Below, in pieces: positions 53,729 to 62,012 of a stretch of DNA of 64,000 nucleotides. Origin of the DNA: Deltaproteobacteria bacterium. Lineage in GTDB: Bacteria; Desulfobacterota; DSM-4660; Desulfatiglandales; Desulfatiglandaceae. The stretch spans positions 21,972-85,971 of the forward strand of contig JAIPDI010000023.1 in the NCBI GenBank assembly GCA_021737785.1. The letters are read 5' to 3'. Under the pieces are notes generated by a model. That model ran no database searches and was not told where the DNA came from. It saw only the letters and a list, made by a program, of their open reading frames with translations. Position numbers and translations under genes: made by a program. Every line of letters starts with the position of its first letter. Positions within the stretch are counted from its first letter, which is position 1.

Positions 53729-54516
53729 CGGTGAATTCCCCCATAAGACGGTTCGGCCCTGCCGTGGCCTGGTTTGTGGTGGGGATATGCCTCTGCTTCA
53801 TGGTGTTTCACAATCCATTGACCATCCATCCGGAAAAAAGCCTCACTCCGCCCTCCATGACTTTTCCGGGCGGCACTGACAGGTTGGGACGCGATGTTCT
53901 GGCGCGGGCTTCCGCCGGTTTCAGGGCAAGCCTTTGCCTGGCGGGCATGGCCGAACTGCTGGCCCTGGGCGCCGCCATGAGTGTAAATTTCCTGTTCCTG
54001 ATTCTGGCTAAAATGAGAATCAAGGCCCTGGTTGCCGTGCCTGTACAAGCCCTCAGGACCGTTCCCCCCTTTCTTACGGGCCTTGCCCTCGCCGCCATGC
54101 TGGGCGCCACCCAATGGGGCATGGTGATCGCCCTTGCTTTTATTTCTTTTCCTTTTGAAACGGCCGTGGTGGAAGAGGAGATCAACGCGGGCCTTCATAT
54201 GCCCCACATAGAGGGCGCCAAGGGAATCGGAGCGCCCTATTACATGATTCTCATGAGACACGTGGGCAGGATTGCGGGTCCAAGGATCATGCGCTACGCA
54301 CTCCTTGATTTCGTGGGCCTTGTGGCGTTCGAATCCTTATTGGGGTTTGTGGGGCTTTCCCGGCCGCCGGCCCCATCCATCGGGGCGGAAATTTTTAACG
54401 GCGGACCTTACATGGCAACCTATCCCTGGCTTTTCCTGACGCCCTGTTTGGTGTTGGCATTGGGTCTGGTGGCTCTGAACGCCGGGTTTTTCAGGCTTTT
54501 GAGTCGGGAAAATTGA
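53725..54516 (+). CDS. ABC transporter permease, DppC/OppC-like
   Basis: This 263-residue permease shows the DppC signature GGTDRLGRDVLARASAGFRA near residue 50 and an EAA loop HIEGAKGIGAPYYMILMRHV. The C-terminal motif LGFVGLSRPPAPSIGAEIFN is standard. It pairs with the upstream permease to form the channel. The gene ends 90 bp before the next reading frame, which starts a different part of the cluster. Confidence 0.9.
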   Translation: MTVNSPIRRFGPAVAWFVVGICLCFMVFHNPLTIHPEKSLTPPSMTFPGGTDRLGRDVLARASAGFRASLCLAGMAELLALGAAMSVNFLFLILAKMRIKALVAVPVQALRTVPPFLTGLALAAMLGATQWGMVIALAFISFPFETAVVEEEINAGLHMPHIEGAKGIGAPYYMILMRHVGRIAGPRIMRYALLDFVGLVAFESLLGFVGLSRPPAPSIGAEIFNGGPYMATYPWLFLTPCLVLALGLVALNAGFFRLLSREN

Positions 54517-54605
54517 GGATGGGCCTGGATAACATCTTCTTGGTTGATGCTTTTATCTTGGAATTAATTTTGGAATCAAATGCTAATTGTGAATGGAGGT
54601 TTGAA

Positions 54606-54884
54606 ATGACTTTAGACAAGCAAGACAAAGAAGAAATCGTGGAAATCATAAATAACGCCGCTAAAAAGATTGTTGCTGAAATTAAGAAAATGCAGGTTAC
54701 TAAACCACTGGAGGATGATGAAAAAACGCGATCTCTGGCTATAATCGGTGATCGATGCCTTGTTGTTGAAAAAAAGCTGGAATCAGGTGAGTTAAAAGCG
54801 GCTGATGCAGCAAGGTACGGCAATGAATACAGAGTGCTAGGCAAAGCCTATGAAAAATTGCTGAATGAATTATCAGGAAAATAA
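54606..54884 (+). CDS. Small charged helical protein of unknown function
   Basis: The 92-residue protein starts at an ATG with GGAGG six bases upstream; an in-frame ATG at 54519 is much weaker. It is mostly helical and highly charged: DKEEIVEIINNAAKKIVAEI, then ESGELKAADAARYGNEYRV. There is one cysteine (GDRCLVVEKK). No family is recognised. It lies between the permeases and the AAA+ gene, so a regulator, adaptor or modified substrate are all possible. Confidence 0.65.
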   Translation: MTLDKQDKEEIVEIINNAAKKIVAEIKKMQVTKPLEDDEKTRSLAIIGDRCLVVEKKLESGELKAADAARYGNEYRVLGKAYEKLLNELSGK

Positions 54885-54932
54885 TATTCTTTTGCGTTAC
54901 ATTCTTTCTGTAGATTAACATTAGTATTTCTC

Positions 54933-54957
54933 GGTTTCACGCCGGAGCGTGGGAACC
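54933..54957. repeat. REP-like hairpin GGTTTCACGC-CGGA-GCGTGGGAACC
   Basis: Arms of ten to eleven bases pair with one bulge around CGGA. This resembles common proteobacterial intergenic palindromes with a GTTCCCACGC core. It separates the 92-residue protein gene from the next frames and could stabilise or end the upstream transcript; no T-run follows. Confidence 0.55.
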
Positions 54958-55008
54958 AGGGTGGCTTATTAAATTTGCGATAGCTTTTCATTATGTGGAG
55001 AAATTGAT

Positions 55009-55173
55009 ATGGCCTCAATTGCGGGCAGTAAGGGTGGAATTGTTTCAAATGGTCTTGCAACACTTATTATGAAAAGGATAAGATTTCAAAGTGAAAAATT
55101 TGATAAATTTTTCGATGCAGACTATAGCGCTAAAACACAAGGAAAGAATAGTAATAAGTCCAAATCAGCTTAG
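55009..55173 (+). CDS. Possible 54-residue peptide
   Basis: An ATG with GGAG eight bases upstream opens a 54-codon frame: MASIAGSKGGIVSNGLATLI, then basic and aromatic residues ending in SNKSKSA. It overlaps the nominal start of the AAA+ gene in another frame. The Gly-Gly followed by a short tail rich in Lys, Phe and Asp could suit a precursor peptide, but there is no cysteine and no other support. It could equally be a decayed gene end or non-coding. Confidence 0.35.
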   Translation: MASIAGSKGGIVSNGLATLIMKRIRFQSEKFDKFFDADYSAKTQGKNSNKSKSA

Positions 55174-58100
55174 TATTGTCATAAGAATTTTAGCAAACTA
55201 TATAAGGATACAATATCTCGTGAACACGGGAAAGTTAGCACAAGAATTTCTTTTTACTGCTTTTTGGTTTCTCAGGCCTTTTCATCTAATTATGAATGAA
55301 GTTGCTTCATTTTCTGGGACATTAGGGGACAACAAGAAAGATCTTAATCAATTTACAGGAAAAGCTATGCCGCTTTCCAAAGATTTTTTCAAAAAGGAAA
55401 GCACAGCAAAAAAGCGCCCTGATTTAGTTCCTTTTAGGCGTTTTCTGCTCCAATCCAAACCCTTTCCGTTTGAGAATATTAAATTAAGTCCATGTGATTT
55501 TTTTGATCATATTTCAGCTAAGTCTCCTAAACATGCTAGAGATGAGCTTGGGGAGAGATTCAGATGGACCCCAAATGGTTGCGGACAACCTGTTAGTAAC
55601 TGCGGCCAGTGTATTAAATTACTATACAGCGTGCTTCCCCAGCCGCTATATAACGTAAACTTAGCGACAAGTGTTTTTTTATGTGCCCTTTTGGAAAACC
55701 CTAAAGATCCGGAGGGTTTTAGCTATGATGAGCGGAACCATATTTACACAAATTCATTTAAGTTTGGACGATGGAATAAAGAATTTATTTTGTGGATGGC
55801 CGGTGAGCACATTTTTCGTGCAAATGAAATTTGGTGGGGCAAATTTGGTCTAGACATACTTAAGGAGGGAAACATGCTTCCCCCCAACAAAATGTCTGGT
55901 ATTGCTAACTTCATGCCAATCTCTTTCTATTATGACCACGTCCCTGATCTTACAACTGTCTTCTTGATTGATTCCCTTGCTGTAACACCAGCCCGACACC
56001 TCGTAGGTCTTACCTATGCGATGAAAGAGGCGCGCAAGGCATCTCTCTTTGATTGGGTGGGAAGACTGGCCGACACCGTCATGAAGATGGAAGAAGTAGA
56101 AGACTTTGAATTTTTCCTAAAATACACCCATCTAAGAACACAATATGCTGATTGCCAAAAGCAATTCAATAAATCCCCCGATGCGGCCTTGAAAAAGTTG
56201 CGGGTTATTTATGCCAGGGAATCCCTGGAATGGATGGCCCGTGTTCTTGCTTTTGTGGAAACCTCTCCCGAGGAGGCAAATGATCCGGAGAATCAAACTC
56301 TTACATTTCTGGACTATGAAGTTCATGACAAAACCGATCCTCTCAAGGTTTCGCCGGCCCTGCGCCATCTGGCGGATTCTGACCAAAAAAGGGCAAAAAT
56401 ATGGTCGAATTTTTTGAGTAATAAGGATGTGGGGGTAGTGTCATTTGAAAGATCTTTGGCACGGCTCAAATTTATCCGCGATTTCCTTGAAGAATCCGCT
56501 GTTACAATCAACTCGGCACTGGACGTAAAAGGGGTCGTTAAAATCAAAGGCAGCAAGTCGGTGTCCCTCAAGGCCGACCTTTTGCGGCACGTACGCCTTA
56601 ACCCCATGACCGGGAAAGTGCTCCTTCTTGGAGAACCGGGCGGCGGAAAAGGCATCACCGCGAGCTACTTTCACTCTCTTTCCATAGAAGAGATTAGAAA
56701 AAACGATCATCTCTTGAAAGAAACCATTGAAACCGTTGCGGATAAGCTTGTTTCCATCTTCATGCTTCCTAAGGCTCAGGAAATCCTTTCCGCCCCGGAG
56801 AAGGAGGAAGAGGTGAGGGCCTCAAAGTTACTGGCATTTGTCAAGGCCCAGCTTCAGGGAACCATGTGGTGGAGGTGGGATATGCCTGAGAATGATAAGC
56901 ATAAGCCACCCGGCCCGTCTCCCTGGGACTGCCGGAGTGATGGGCTGTGCCCTCGTGTCCCTTCGAATTTTGCCAATATCCTTGACGGTGAACTTGAAAA
57001 AGAGCCGTGCGGATCATGCCCGTTAAAAAGCCACGTCGAAATTCTCCGTCCAAAATTCAAACCGCTGAACCTCATCCAAAATACGAAATCCATCCGCTTA
57101 TCCATTCAATTCATGGCCCATTATCTGGCGAGACTGTTTTATGCGGTTTTCGGGCTTGGAAACAACCCGAAACCCAAAGATAGGTGGAATTATATTCAGG
57201 TTCTGTGCGGCGTTCTGGCCAACCAAGGGCCGGAATTCATCTCCTCCATGAGAAAACTGTTCGGCACTGCGGAGAAAGTAGAGATGCCGTTGCCGGGCCT
57301 TTTTCAGACGGCAAGCTATATGGCCGGCACCATCTTTCTGGATGAGATAGCCGATTGTCCCATCAAGATACAGGACAATTTACTGGCCCCCCTTGAAGAA
57401 AAAAAAGTCGTTAGACTTGGGTGGGAGTCCATTGAAGAGGATGTTTCAAACATCAGGATCGTGGCGGCGACCTACAAGGACTTGAGGGTATTGGTTAAAC
57501 AATACCGGGCCACACTGGACAGCGACACACCCAGGGGCTTTAGACCCGATCTTTTGAGCCGGTTGGCCCTGTTCCCCCCGGTATACCCATCCTCTGTGAC
57601 CGATTATTTGCTCTATGACAACAAAAATCACATGGAGCGAAACACGAATCGAATGGAGTTTGTCTCCATCATGCATGAAATTCTTTGTAAAAAGACTGGT
57701 GATGTGAAACACCCCGATGACGATCTGAGACGGCGCTTTCTGGGAGATCTATTTGATACCGTGGATAAGTATATCAAAGACACCATGGCAATGATGGATT
57801 TTCCGGAGGCCCGGTTTTCTGAAATAAGAAAAGATCTTGTAAAAAAAGTAACAACAAGATTGTTCGTGGGAGTCATTGATGCGCTGGCGCTGGCTGAAAA
57901 ACAGGCAGAGCATTTTGCCGCGGCGTTAAACGAGAAAACTGAAAAACAACCGACTGTAAAAACTAAAGAACCCGATATCAAAGCGATAACTGAAATCGTC
58001 TTAAAGGCAAGGGAACAAAAAGGATCCAACGATGTACAATCGCAGATGGAAAACCGATTGAACGGTTTTTACAGCCAAACCGAGGAGCAGATCAAAAAGC

Positions 58101-58315
58101 TCGTCTGGGATCTTGGCATTGATGAAAAAAAGGGATCGGACATAAAGAAAGCTCTTCTTAACGGTTTTGCATTGAAAATCGACCGGGTAATAAAGATGCC
58201 CGACAATGATGATTTTAACAGACGACGGGAAACCTTTTTAAACGCCCGGATGAGCGAAATTATCCGTGTTAACCTGCCGAAACTGCTGAATTTCATCGTC
58301 ACTTCCGATGCCTGA
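55091..58315 (+). CDS. Large divergent AAA+ protein related to sigma-54 activators
   Basis: The frame gives 1074 residues from a GTG at 55091. An ATG at 55289 (about 1008 residues) is also possible, and the 5' end overlaps a small frame. Walker A is GEPGGGKG near residue 514. Walker B GTIFLDEIADCP is near 752, followed by RIVAATYKDLRVL (sensor 1) and FRPDLLSRLALFPPV (arginine-finger region), all close to sigma-54-activator patterns. The sigma-contact loop GAFTGA is absent, and between Walker A and B lie about 170 extra residues with four cysteines (DCRSDGLCP and CGSCP). There is no Fis DNA-binding end. The N-terminal 500 residues are unrecognised but include NGCGQPVSNCGQC. The stop overlaps the ATPase gene. 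Confidence 0.75.
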   Translation: MKNLINFSMQTIALKHKERIVISPNQLSIVIRILANYIRIQYLVNTGKLAQEFLFTAFWFLRPFHLIMNEVASFSGTLGDNKKDLNQFTGKAMPLSKDFFKKESTAKKRPDLVPFRRFLLQSKPFPFENIKLSPCDFFDHISAKSPKHARDELGERFRWTPNGCGQPVSNCGQCIKLLYSVLPQPLYNVNLATSVFLCALLENPKDPEGFSYDERNHIYTNSFKFGRWNKEFILWMAGEHIFRANEIWWGKFGLDILKEGNMLPPNKMSGIANFMPISFYYDHVPDLTTVFLIDSLAVTPARHLVGLTYAMKEARKASLFDWVGRLADTVMKMEEVEDFEFFLKYTHLRTQYADCQKQFNKSPDAALKKLRVIYARESLEWMARVLAFVETSPEEANDPENQTLTFLDYEVHDKTDPLKVSPALRHLADSDQKRAKIWSNFLSNKDVGVVSFERSLARLKFIRDFLEESAVTINSALDVKGVVKIKGSKSVSLKADLLRHVRLNPMTGKVLLLGEPGGGKGITASYFHSLSIEEIRKNDHLLKETIETVADKLVSIFMLPKAQEILSAPEKEEEVRASKLLAFVKAQLQGTMWWRWDMPENDKHKPPGPSPWDCRSDGLCPRVPSNFANILDGELEKEPCGSCPLKSHVEILRPKFKPLNLIQNTKSIRLSIQFMAHYLARLFYAVFGLGNNPKPKDRWNYIQVLCGVLANQGPEFISSMRKLFGTAEKVEMPLPGLFQTASYMAGTIFLDEIADCPIKIQDNLLAPLEEKKVVRLGWESIEEDVSNIRIVAATYKDLRVLVKQYRATLDSDTPRGFRPDLLSRLALFPPVYPSSVTDYLLYDNKNHMERNTNRMEFVSIMHEILCKKTGDVKHPDDDLRRRFLGDLFDTVDKYIKDTMAMMDFPEARFSEIRKDLVKKVTTRLFVGVIDALALAEKQAEHFAAALNEKTEKQPTVKTKEPDIKAITEIVLKAREQKGSNDVQSQMENRLNGFYSQTEEQIKKLVWDLGIDEKKGSDIKKALLNGFALKIDRVIKMPDNDDFNRRRETFLNARMSEIIRVNLPKLLNFIVTSDA

Positions 58316-60290
58316 TCTCCTATCCATCAAAAACCTTGCCGTAAGCATTGAAAAAGAGTCTATTCATACCTTCCTCCTGAGGGACGTGTCTCTTGAAGTT
58401 AAAAAAGGAGAAATAACGGCTCTCGTTGGGCAGAGCGGAAGTGGAAAAACAACAACCGCCCTGGCCGTCCTAGGTCTTCTCGCCTTTCAAATTCCCGGTG
58501 TGAAAACGGAAGGCGGGGTTTTCTTTCAGGAAAATGACATTCTCACCATGTCCGACAAAGAACGTGGAGACATCATGGGCAGGAGGATCACCTTTATCCC
58601 ACAATCCGCTTATTCCACTCTTAACCCTTTTCTTTCCATACGCAGGCAGGCCGTTGACATCGCCGCAAGAGGAGAGCTTTCCCCTGAAAAAGCCGTGGAC
58701 CGTTTTCACATGCTCCTTTCCTTGCTTCACTTTCCCGATCCCGATTTCATTCTTAAAGCCTATCCGTACCAGCTCTCCGGGGGCATGCGGCAAAGAGCCC
58801 TGGTGGCCATGGCCCTGCTCAACGAGCCGGATCTGCTTGTTGCGGATGAACCTACAACGGCGGTTGACCGAACCAATCAGGTAAAGGTATTGGATTTGAT
58901 CCGATCCGTTTGCGACGAGCGGGGAATGGGCGCGCTCGTAATCACCCATGACATGACCGTGGCCGCCAGAATCGCCGATTTCATGACAGTGCTTCTTTCA
59001 GGCCTGGTCATGGAAGCCGGGAATGTGGAACATGTGCTGAGGCAACCACTCCACCCCTACACGGCCGACCTTTTAACCTCACTTTACCGGGTGGACGACA
59101 AACCCGTGGCCCATCGACCCGAAACGAGCAAGTCCGGAGCGTGTTGTCCGTTTATGAACAGATGCGGTTATGCGGAAAAGGTCTGCGGTGAGAGAGTGCC
59201 GGAACCGATCCGGACGTCGAACGGGAGTTGCGTGAGATGCCTTATGAAGGAAAAGCCTCCCCTCCCAAGGCCGGACCCATCAGGCAACCAAGTGTGGTCC
59301 TTGTCCGGACATGCGGCCCCTTTAATAACCGTCCGGGATCTGTCGGTGCGCTACGAATCCGATCTAACGCTCCGGAGCCTGTTCTTCAAATCGAAGAACA
59401 AGAATGCCGTAAATCATCTCTCTTTTGATGTTCTTCCGGGCCAATGCATCGGGATCGTCGGCGAAAGTGGTGCCGGGAAGACCACGGCCATGAAGGCCGC
59501 AACCCGCCTCATCCCTCTTCAAAACGGCACCGTCACCTTTGAGGGAATCGATTTGACCCGTATGAAATACGGCGCCCTGAAGAAATACCGGGCACGGATG
59601 CAGATGTTGTTTCAAAATCCCGATGCGAGCCTGAACCCGAAAATGCGCATCAGGGACATTCTGCTGGAGCCCGTAAAACTGCATCAGTCTTACCCGGACA
59701 GGATGAGCATTGAAAGGGCAACGGCCGACCTCATAGCGCAACTTGACCTTGAACCCCGTTTGCTGAACCGATTTCCAGGGGAACTGAGCCATGGACAGAA
59801 ACAACGCGCCGCCATCGCAAAAGCGCTGCTATTGAACCCCGCGCTTCTTTTTGCGGATGAACCGGTAAGCGCCGTGGATCCCCATATCCGATCACGGATA
59901 CTGGGCTTGTTCAGAAACAGACAGAAGCAGGGGATGGCCCTGGTGATGATCTCTCATGATCTGGAAATCGTCAGTATTATGAGTTCCTATCTTCTTGTGA
60001 TGTATCGGGGAAACGTGGTTGAATGCGGCCCTTCCGAAAAAGTGTATGATCACCCTGCCCATCCTTATACAAAAACGCTCATATCCTCACTTCTCACCAC
60101 CGATCCCGAGCAAGAACGGGCTCGACGCTCGAAACCGTCCCTTTTTTCCGACATGGAAAAGAAACCTTTACTGGGTTGTCCCTATTATGCCTATTGTAAC
60201 ACCAAAAAGGATATCTGTGAAAATGAGGAACCCACGCTGAAAGAATTCAACAAAGGTCATTGGAGCGCATGCTTTGCAGTTAACGTATAA
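58308..60290 (+). CDS. Fused double ABC ATPase, DppD-DppF-like
   Basis: This 660-residue protein holds two ATPase domains. The first has Walker A GQSGSGKTT, signature LSGGMRQRA and Walker B LLVADEPTTAVD. The second has GESGAGKTT, LSHGQKQRA (a histidine replaces a glycine) and LLFADEPVSAVD. Each ends in the oligo_HPY cysteine motif (CCPFMNRCGYAEKVC; GCPYYAYCNTKKDIC), which occurs in dipeptide and nickel importers. It should power the DppB/DppC-like permeases encoded 4 kb upstream. It starts inside the last codons of the AAA+ gene, so the two are translationally coupled. Confidence 0.93.
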   Translation: MPDLLSIKNLAVSIEKESIHTFLLRDVSLEVKKGEITALVGQSGSGKTTTALAVLGLLAFQIPGVKTEGGVFFQENDILTMSDKERGDIMGRRITFIPQSAYSTLNPFLSIRRQAVDIAARGELSPEKAVDRFHMLLSLLHFPDPDFILKAYPYQLSGGMRQRALVAMALLNEPDLLVADEPTTAVDRTNQVKVLDLIRSVCDERGMGALVITHDMTVAARIADFMTVLLSGLVMEAGNVEHVLRQPLHPYTADLLTSLYRVDDKPVAHRPETSKSGACCPFMNRCGYAEKVCGERVPEPIRTSNGSCVRCLMKEKPPLPRPDPSGNQVWSLSGHAAPLITVRDLSVRYESDLTLRSLFFKSKNKNAVNHLSFDVLPGQCIGIVGESGAGKTTAMKAATRLIPLQNGTVTFEGIDLTRMKYGALKKYRARMQMLFQNPDASLNPKMRIRDILLEPVKLHQSYPDRMSIERATADLIAQLDLEPRLLNRFPGELSHGQKQRAAIAKALLLNPALLFADEPVSAVDPHIRSRILGLFRNRQKQGMALVMISHDLEIVSIMSSYLLVMYRGNVVECGPSEKVYDHPAHPYTKTLISSLLTTDPEQERARRSKPSLFSDMEKKPLLGCPYYAYCNTKKDICENEEPTLKEFNKGHWSACFAVNV

Positions 60291-60306
60291 ACATTTGGAA
60301 GAGAAA

Positions 60307-61728
60307 ATGACAATGACAAAGGGAACACCGACACAAAATTCAGGAGAAACAAAGTCTGGCTCCATTAACCCCCAGCCCTCAAAACTTTCCGTCATGATAG
60401 ACCACACCGGTTTCCAGGACCTGGAAGAAACCGTTGGGAGCGGCATTGCATTAAAAGACCCTCTGGCAAACAAGAATGTGATCCGCCTCCTTGGCGCGTT
60501 TATTCTTTCGGATGAGATCACCCTTACGGATCCTGAAACAGAGTTGAAGCGAGTCAGGAAGAAATCTAATAAAATCAAAAAGAAGCTTGAAAATGTTCTC
60601 GGGTACGATACATATAACGATTCCATCAGAACGTTTGATTATCGGGAAAGAAATCTTGAAGAAGGATTTCTTAAAGCGGCGGAAAAGATGGCTTGGGATC
60701 TGAGTTGCTTAATGGGATCGAGCGAGGACGTGCTCCGTCACCATATCCTCATGCAACGAAAAAAACGGGTGCTCCCGCCCAAAGTCAAAGTCGATTATAT
60801 TTCCTTATTTCAGGAGTATTCAAAACCCGGCGAGGTAAATGACCTCGGCGGCTTGAGAAAGATTTCTGAAAAAGACAAAGAAAAACCTTTTCCATGGGGT
60901 CATGTCTTCATGCTGCAGCGGAACCCATTGAAGGATCTTTTAAAGAAACTGCTGGAAATTGAAAACATTAATGAAAACAGTATGAATAACCTCCTCCATG
61001 CATATTTCAGCAAGGCCAGAAATGAGCTTTTTTCTTCATATGCAAATTCTCAATACTTTCTTCCGGCGCATGACAGGGGGTTACTTTATCTGGAAGGATT
61101 GCGGTTGACTCTGCCCGTCATAAACTACATTTCCCCCGGGAATTCAATCAAAATAGACAAAAAGAGTCTGTGTTTCGGTGGGTTGTGTCCATCATTGAGT
61201 TTGTTGGGTCTCTTGGCTCTTCTGCAGACAAAAAAGAGGAAAATAAGAGCGCCCAAGGACATTCTGAAGGAAATACTTGAGGAAAGTGCGAGTCAGGATT
61301 CAAACACGAAGTTGATGACCGAATTAAAGGAATTCAAATCGGCGCTGGCTTCTTATATCGACACGTGGCAATCGGATAGTGATAAAGATACATTCAAATG
61401 CCATTTCGAATCCTTCAAGAAGAGCTTTGAGAATCTTTCGGGAGCAATAATGGAAGAATTAGACTACCTCGATATAGCAAAGGATATTTATGAAAAATTT
61501 TGGAAGAGTCTCTCATGGAGTGATATCCCGGTGATTCCTATTGCATATGCGCCGCAAGAATGGCTTCCCATATTACTTGGCTCCAGTGTTGCAGCAAAGG
61601 TTTTGAATACGATCACAAAGCTTCCTACGGATATGTACACTACGTTTAGTACAAAAAGGAAATTGAAATCCATTCTTGATGAAATGGAACTTACGGATAA
61701 AGTGATAAGCAGCATTCTCAATAAATAA
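60307..61728 (+). CDS. Unrecognised 473-residue protein of the cargo cluster
   Basis: The ATG at 60307 follows GGAAGAG; a TTG at 60274 inside the ATPase gene end is possible. The protein is mainly helical and lysine-rich, without a signal peptide. One hydrophobic stretch (GGLCPSLSLLGLLALLQ, near residue 300) may be buried or membrane-associated. Long charged helices flank it (LKDLLKKLLEIENINENSMN; TELKEFKSALASYIDTW). I see no enzymatic motif. It is the last gene of the operon, 56 bp before a hairpin terminator, and probably works with the AAA+ protein. Confidence 0.7.
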   Translation: MTMTKGTPTQNSGETKSGSINPQPSKLSVMIDHTGFQDLEETVGSGIALKDPLANKNVIRLLGAFILSDEITLTDPETELKRVRKKSNKIKKKLENVLGYDTYNDSIRTFDYRERNLEEGFLKAAEKMAWDLSCLMGSSEDVLRHHILMQRKKRVLPPKVKVDYISLFQEYSKPGEVNDLGGLRKISEKDKEKPFPWGHVFMLQRNPLKDLLKKLLEIENINENSMNNLLHAYFSKARNELFSSYANSQYFLPAHDRGLLYLEGLRLTLPVINYISPGNSIKIDKKSLCFGGLCPSLSLLGLLALLQTKKRKIRAPKDILKEILEESASQDSNTKLMTELKEFKSALASYIDTWQSDSDKDTFKCHFESFKKSFENLSGAIMEELDYLDIAKDIYEKFWKSLSWSDIPVIPIAYAPQEWLPILLGSSVAAKVLNTITKLPTDMYTTFSTKRKLKSILDEMELTDKVISSILNK

Positions 61729-61784
61729 AGCTCATCCGGATTTCACCTGCTTTGCATGATTGAAAAAGTGGGCAATGAAAATCA

Positions 61785-61816
61785 CCTCCTATGTGAATAT
61801 GTAGGAGGCTTTCTTT
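61785..61816 (+). terminator. Intrinsic terminator ending the cargo operon
   Basis: CCTCCTA and TAGGAGG form a perfect seven-base-pair stem around a ten-base loop, followed by CTTTCTTT. It lies 57 bases after the stop of the last cargo gene and before the right transposase remnant. Confidence 0.75.
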
Positions 61817-62012
61817 GATCTCCAAAAAAACAACGCGGATCATGGTCGCGGTAGGAATGTCGGTTACCCGGCACCCCCCGCTCAGATCCAGACTTAAGGA
61901 ATTGCCTCATCCGGCTCCTGCCTTAGGTGATAACGCCAAAGCGCACCAATGGATAAGGGTGACAGATACGGGCAGGAGAATCTATGGGACATCCTGACTA
62001 ACGTGACAACGT

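Noticed and set aside
55171..55300. Read-through of the TAG at 55171 (for example as pyrrolysine) to extend the 54-codon frame
   Set aside because: The extended frame ends soon after at a TGA, no pyrrolysine genes are visible, and nothing else supports recoding.
61815..61997. Plus-strand 60-codon frame beginning inside the cargo terminator
   Set aside because: It starts in the T-run of a terminator, lacks family signal and lies in spacer DNA before the transposase remnant.
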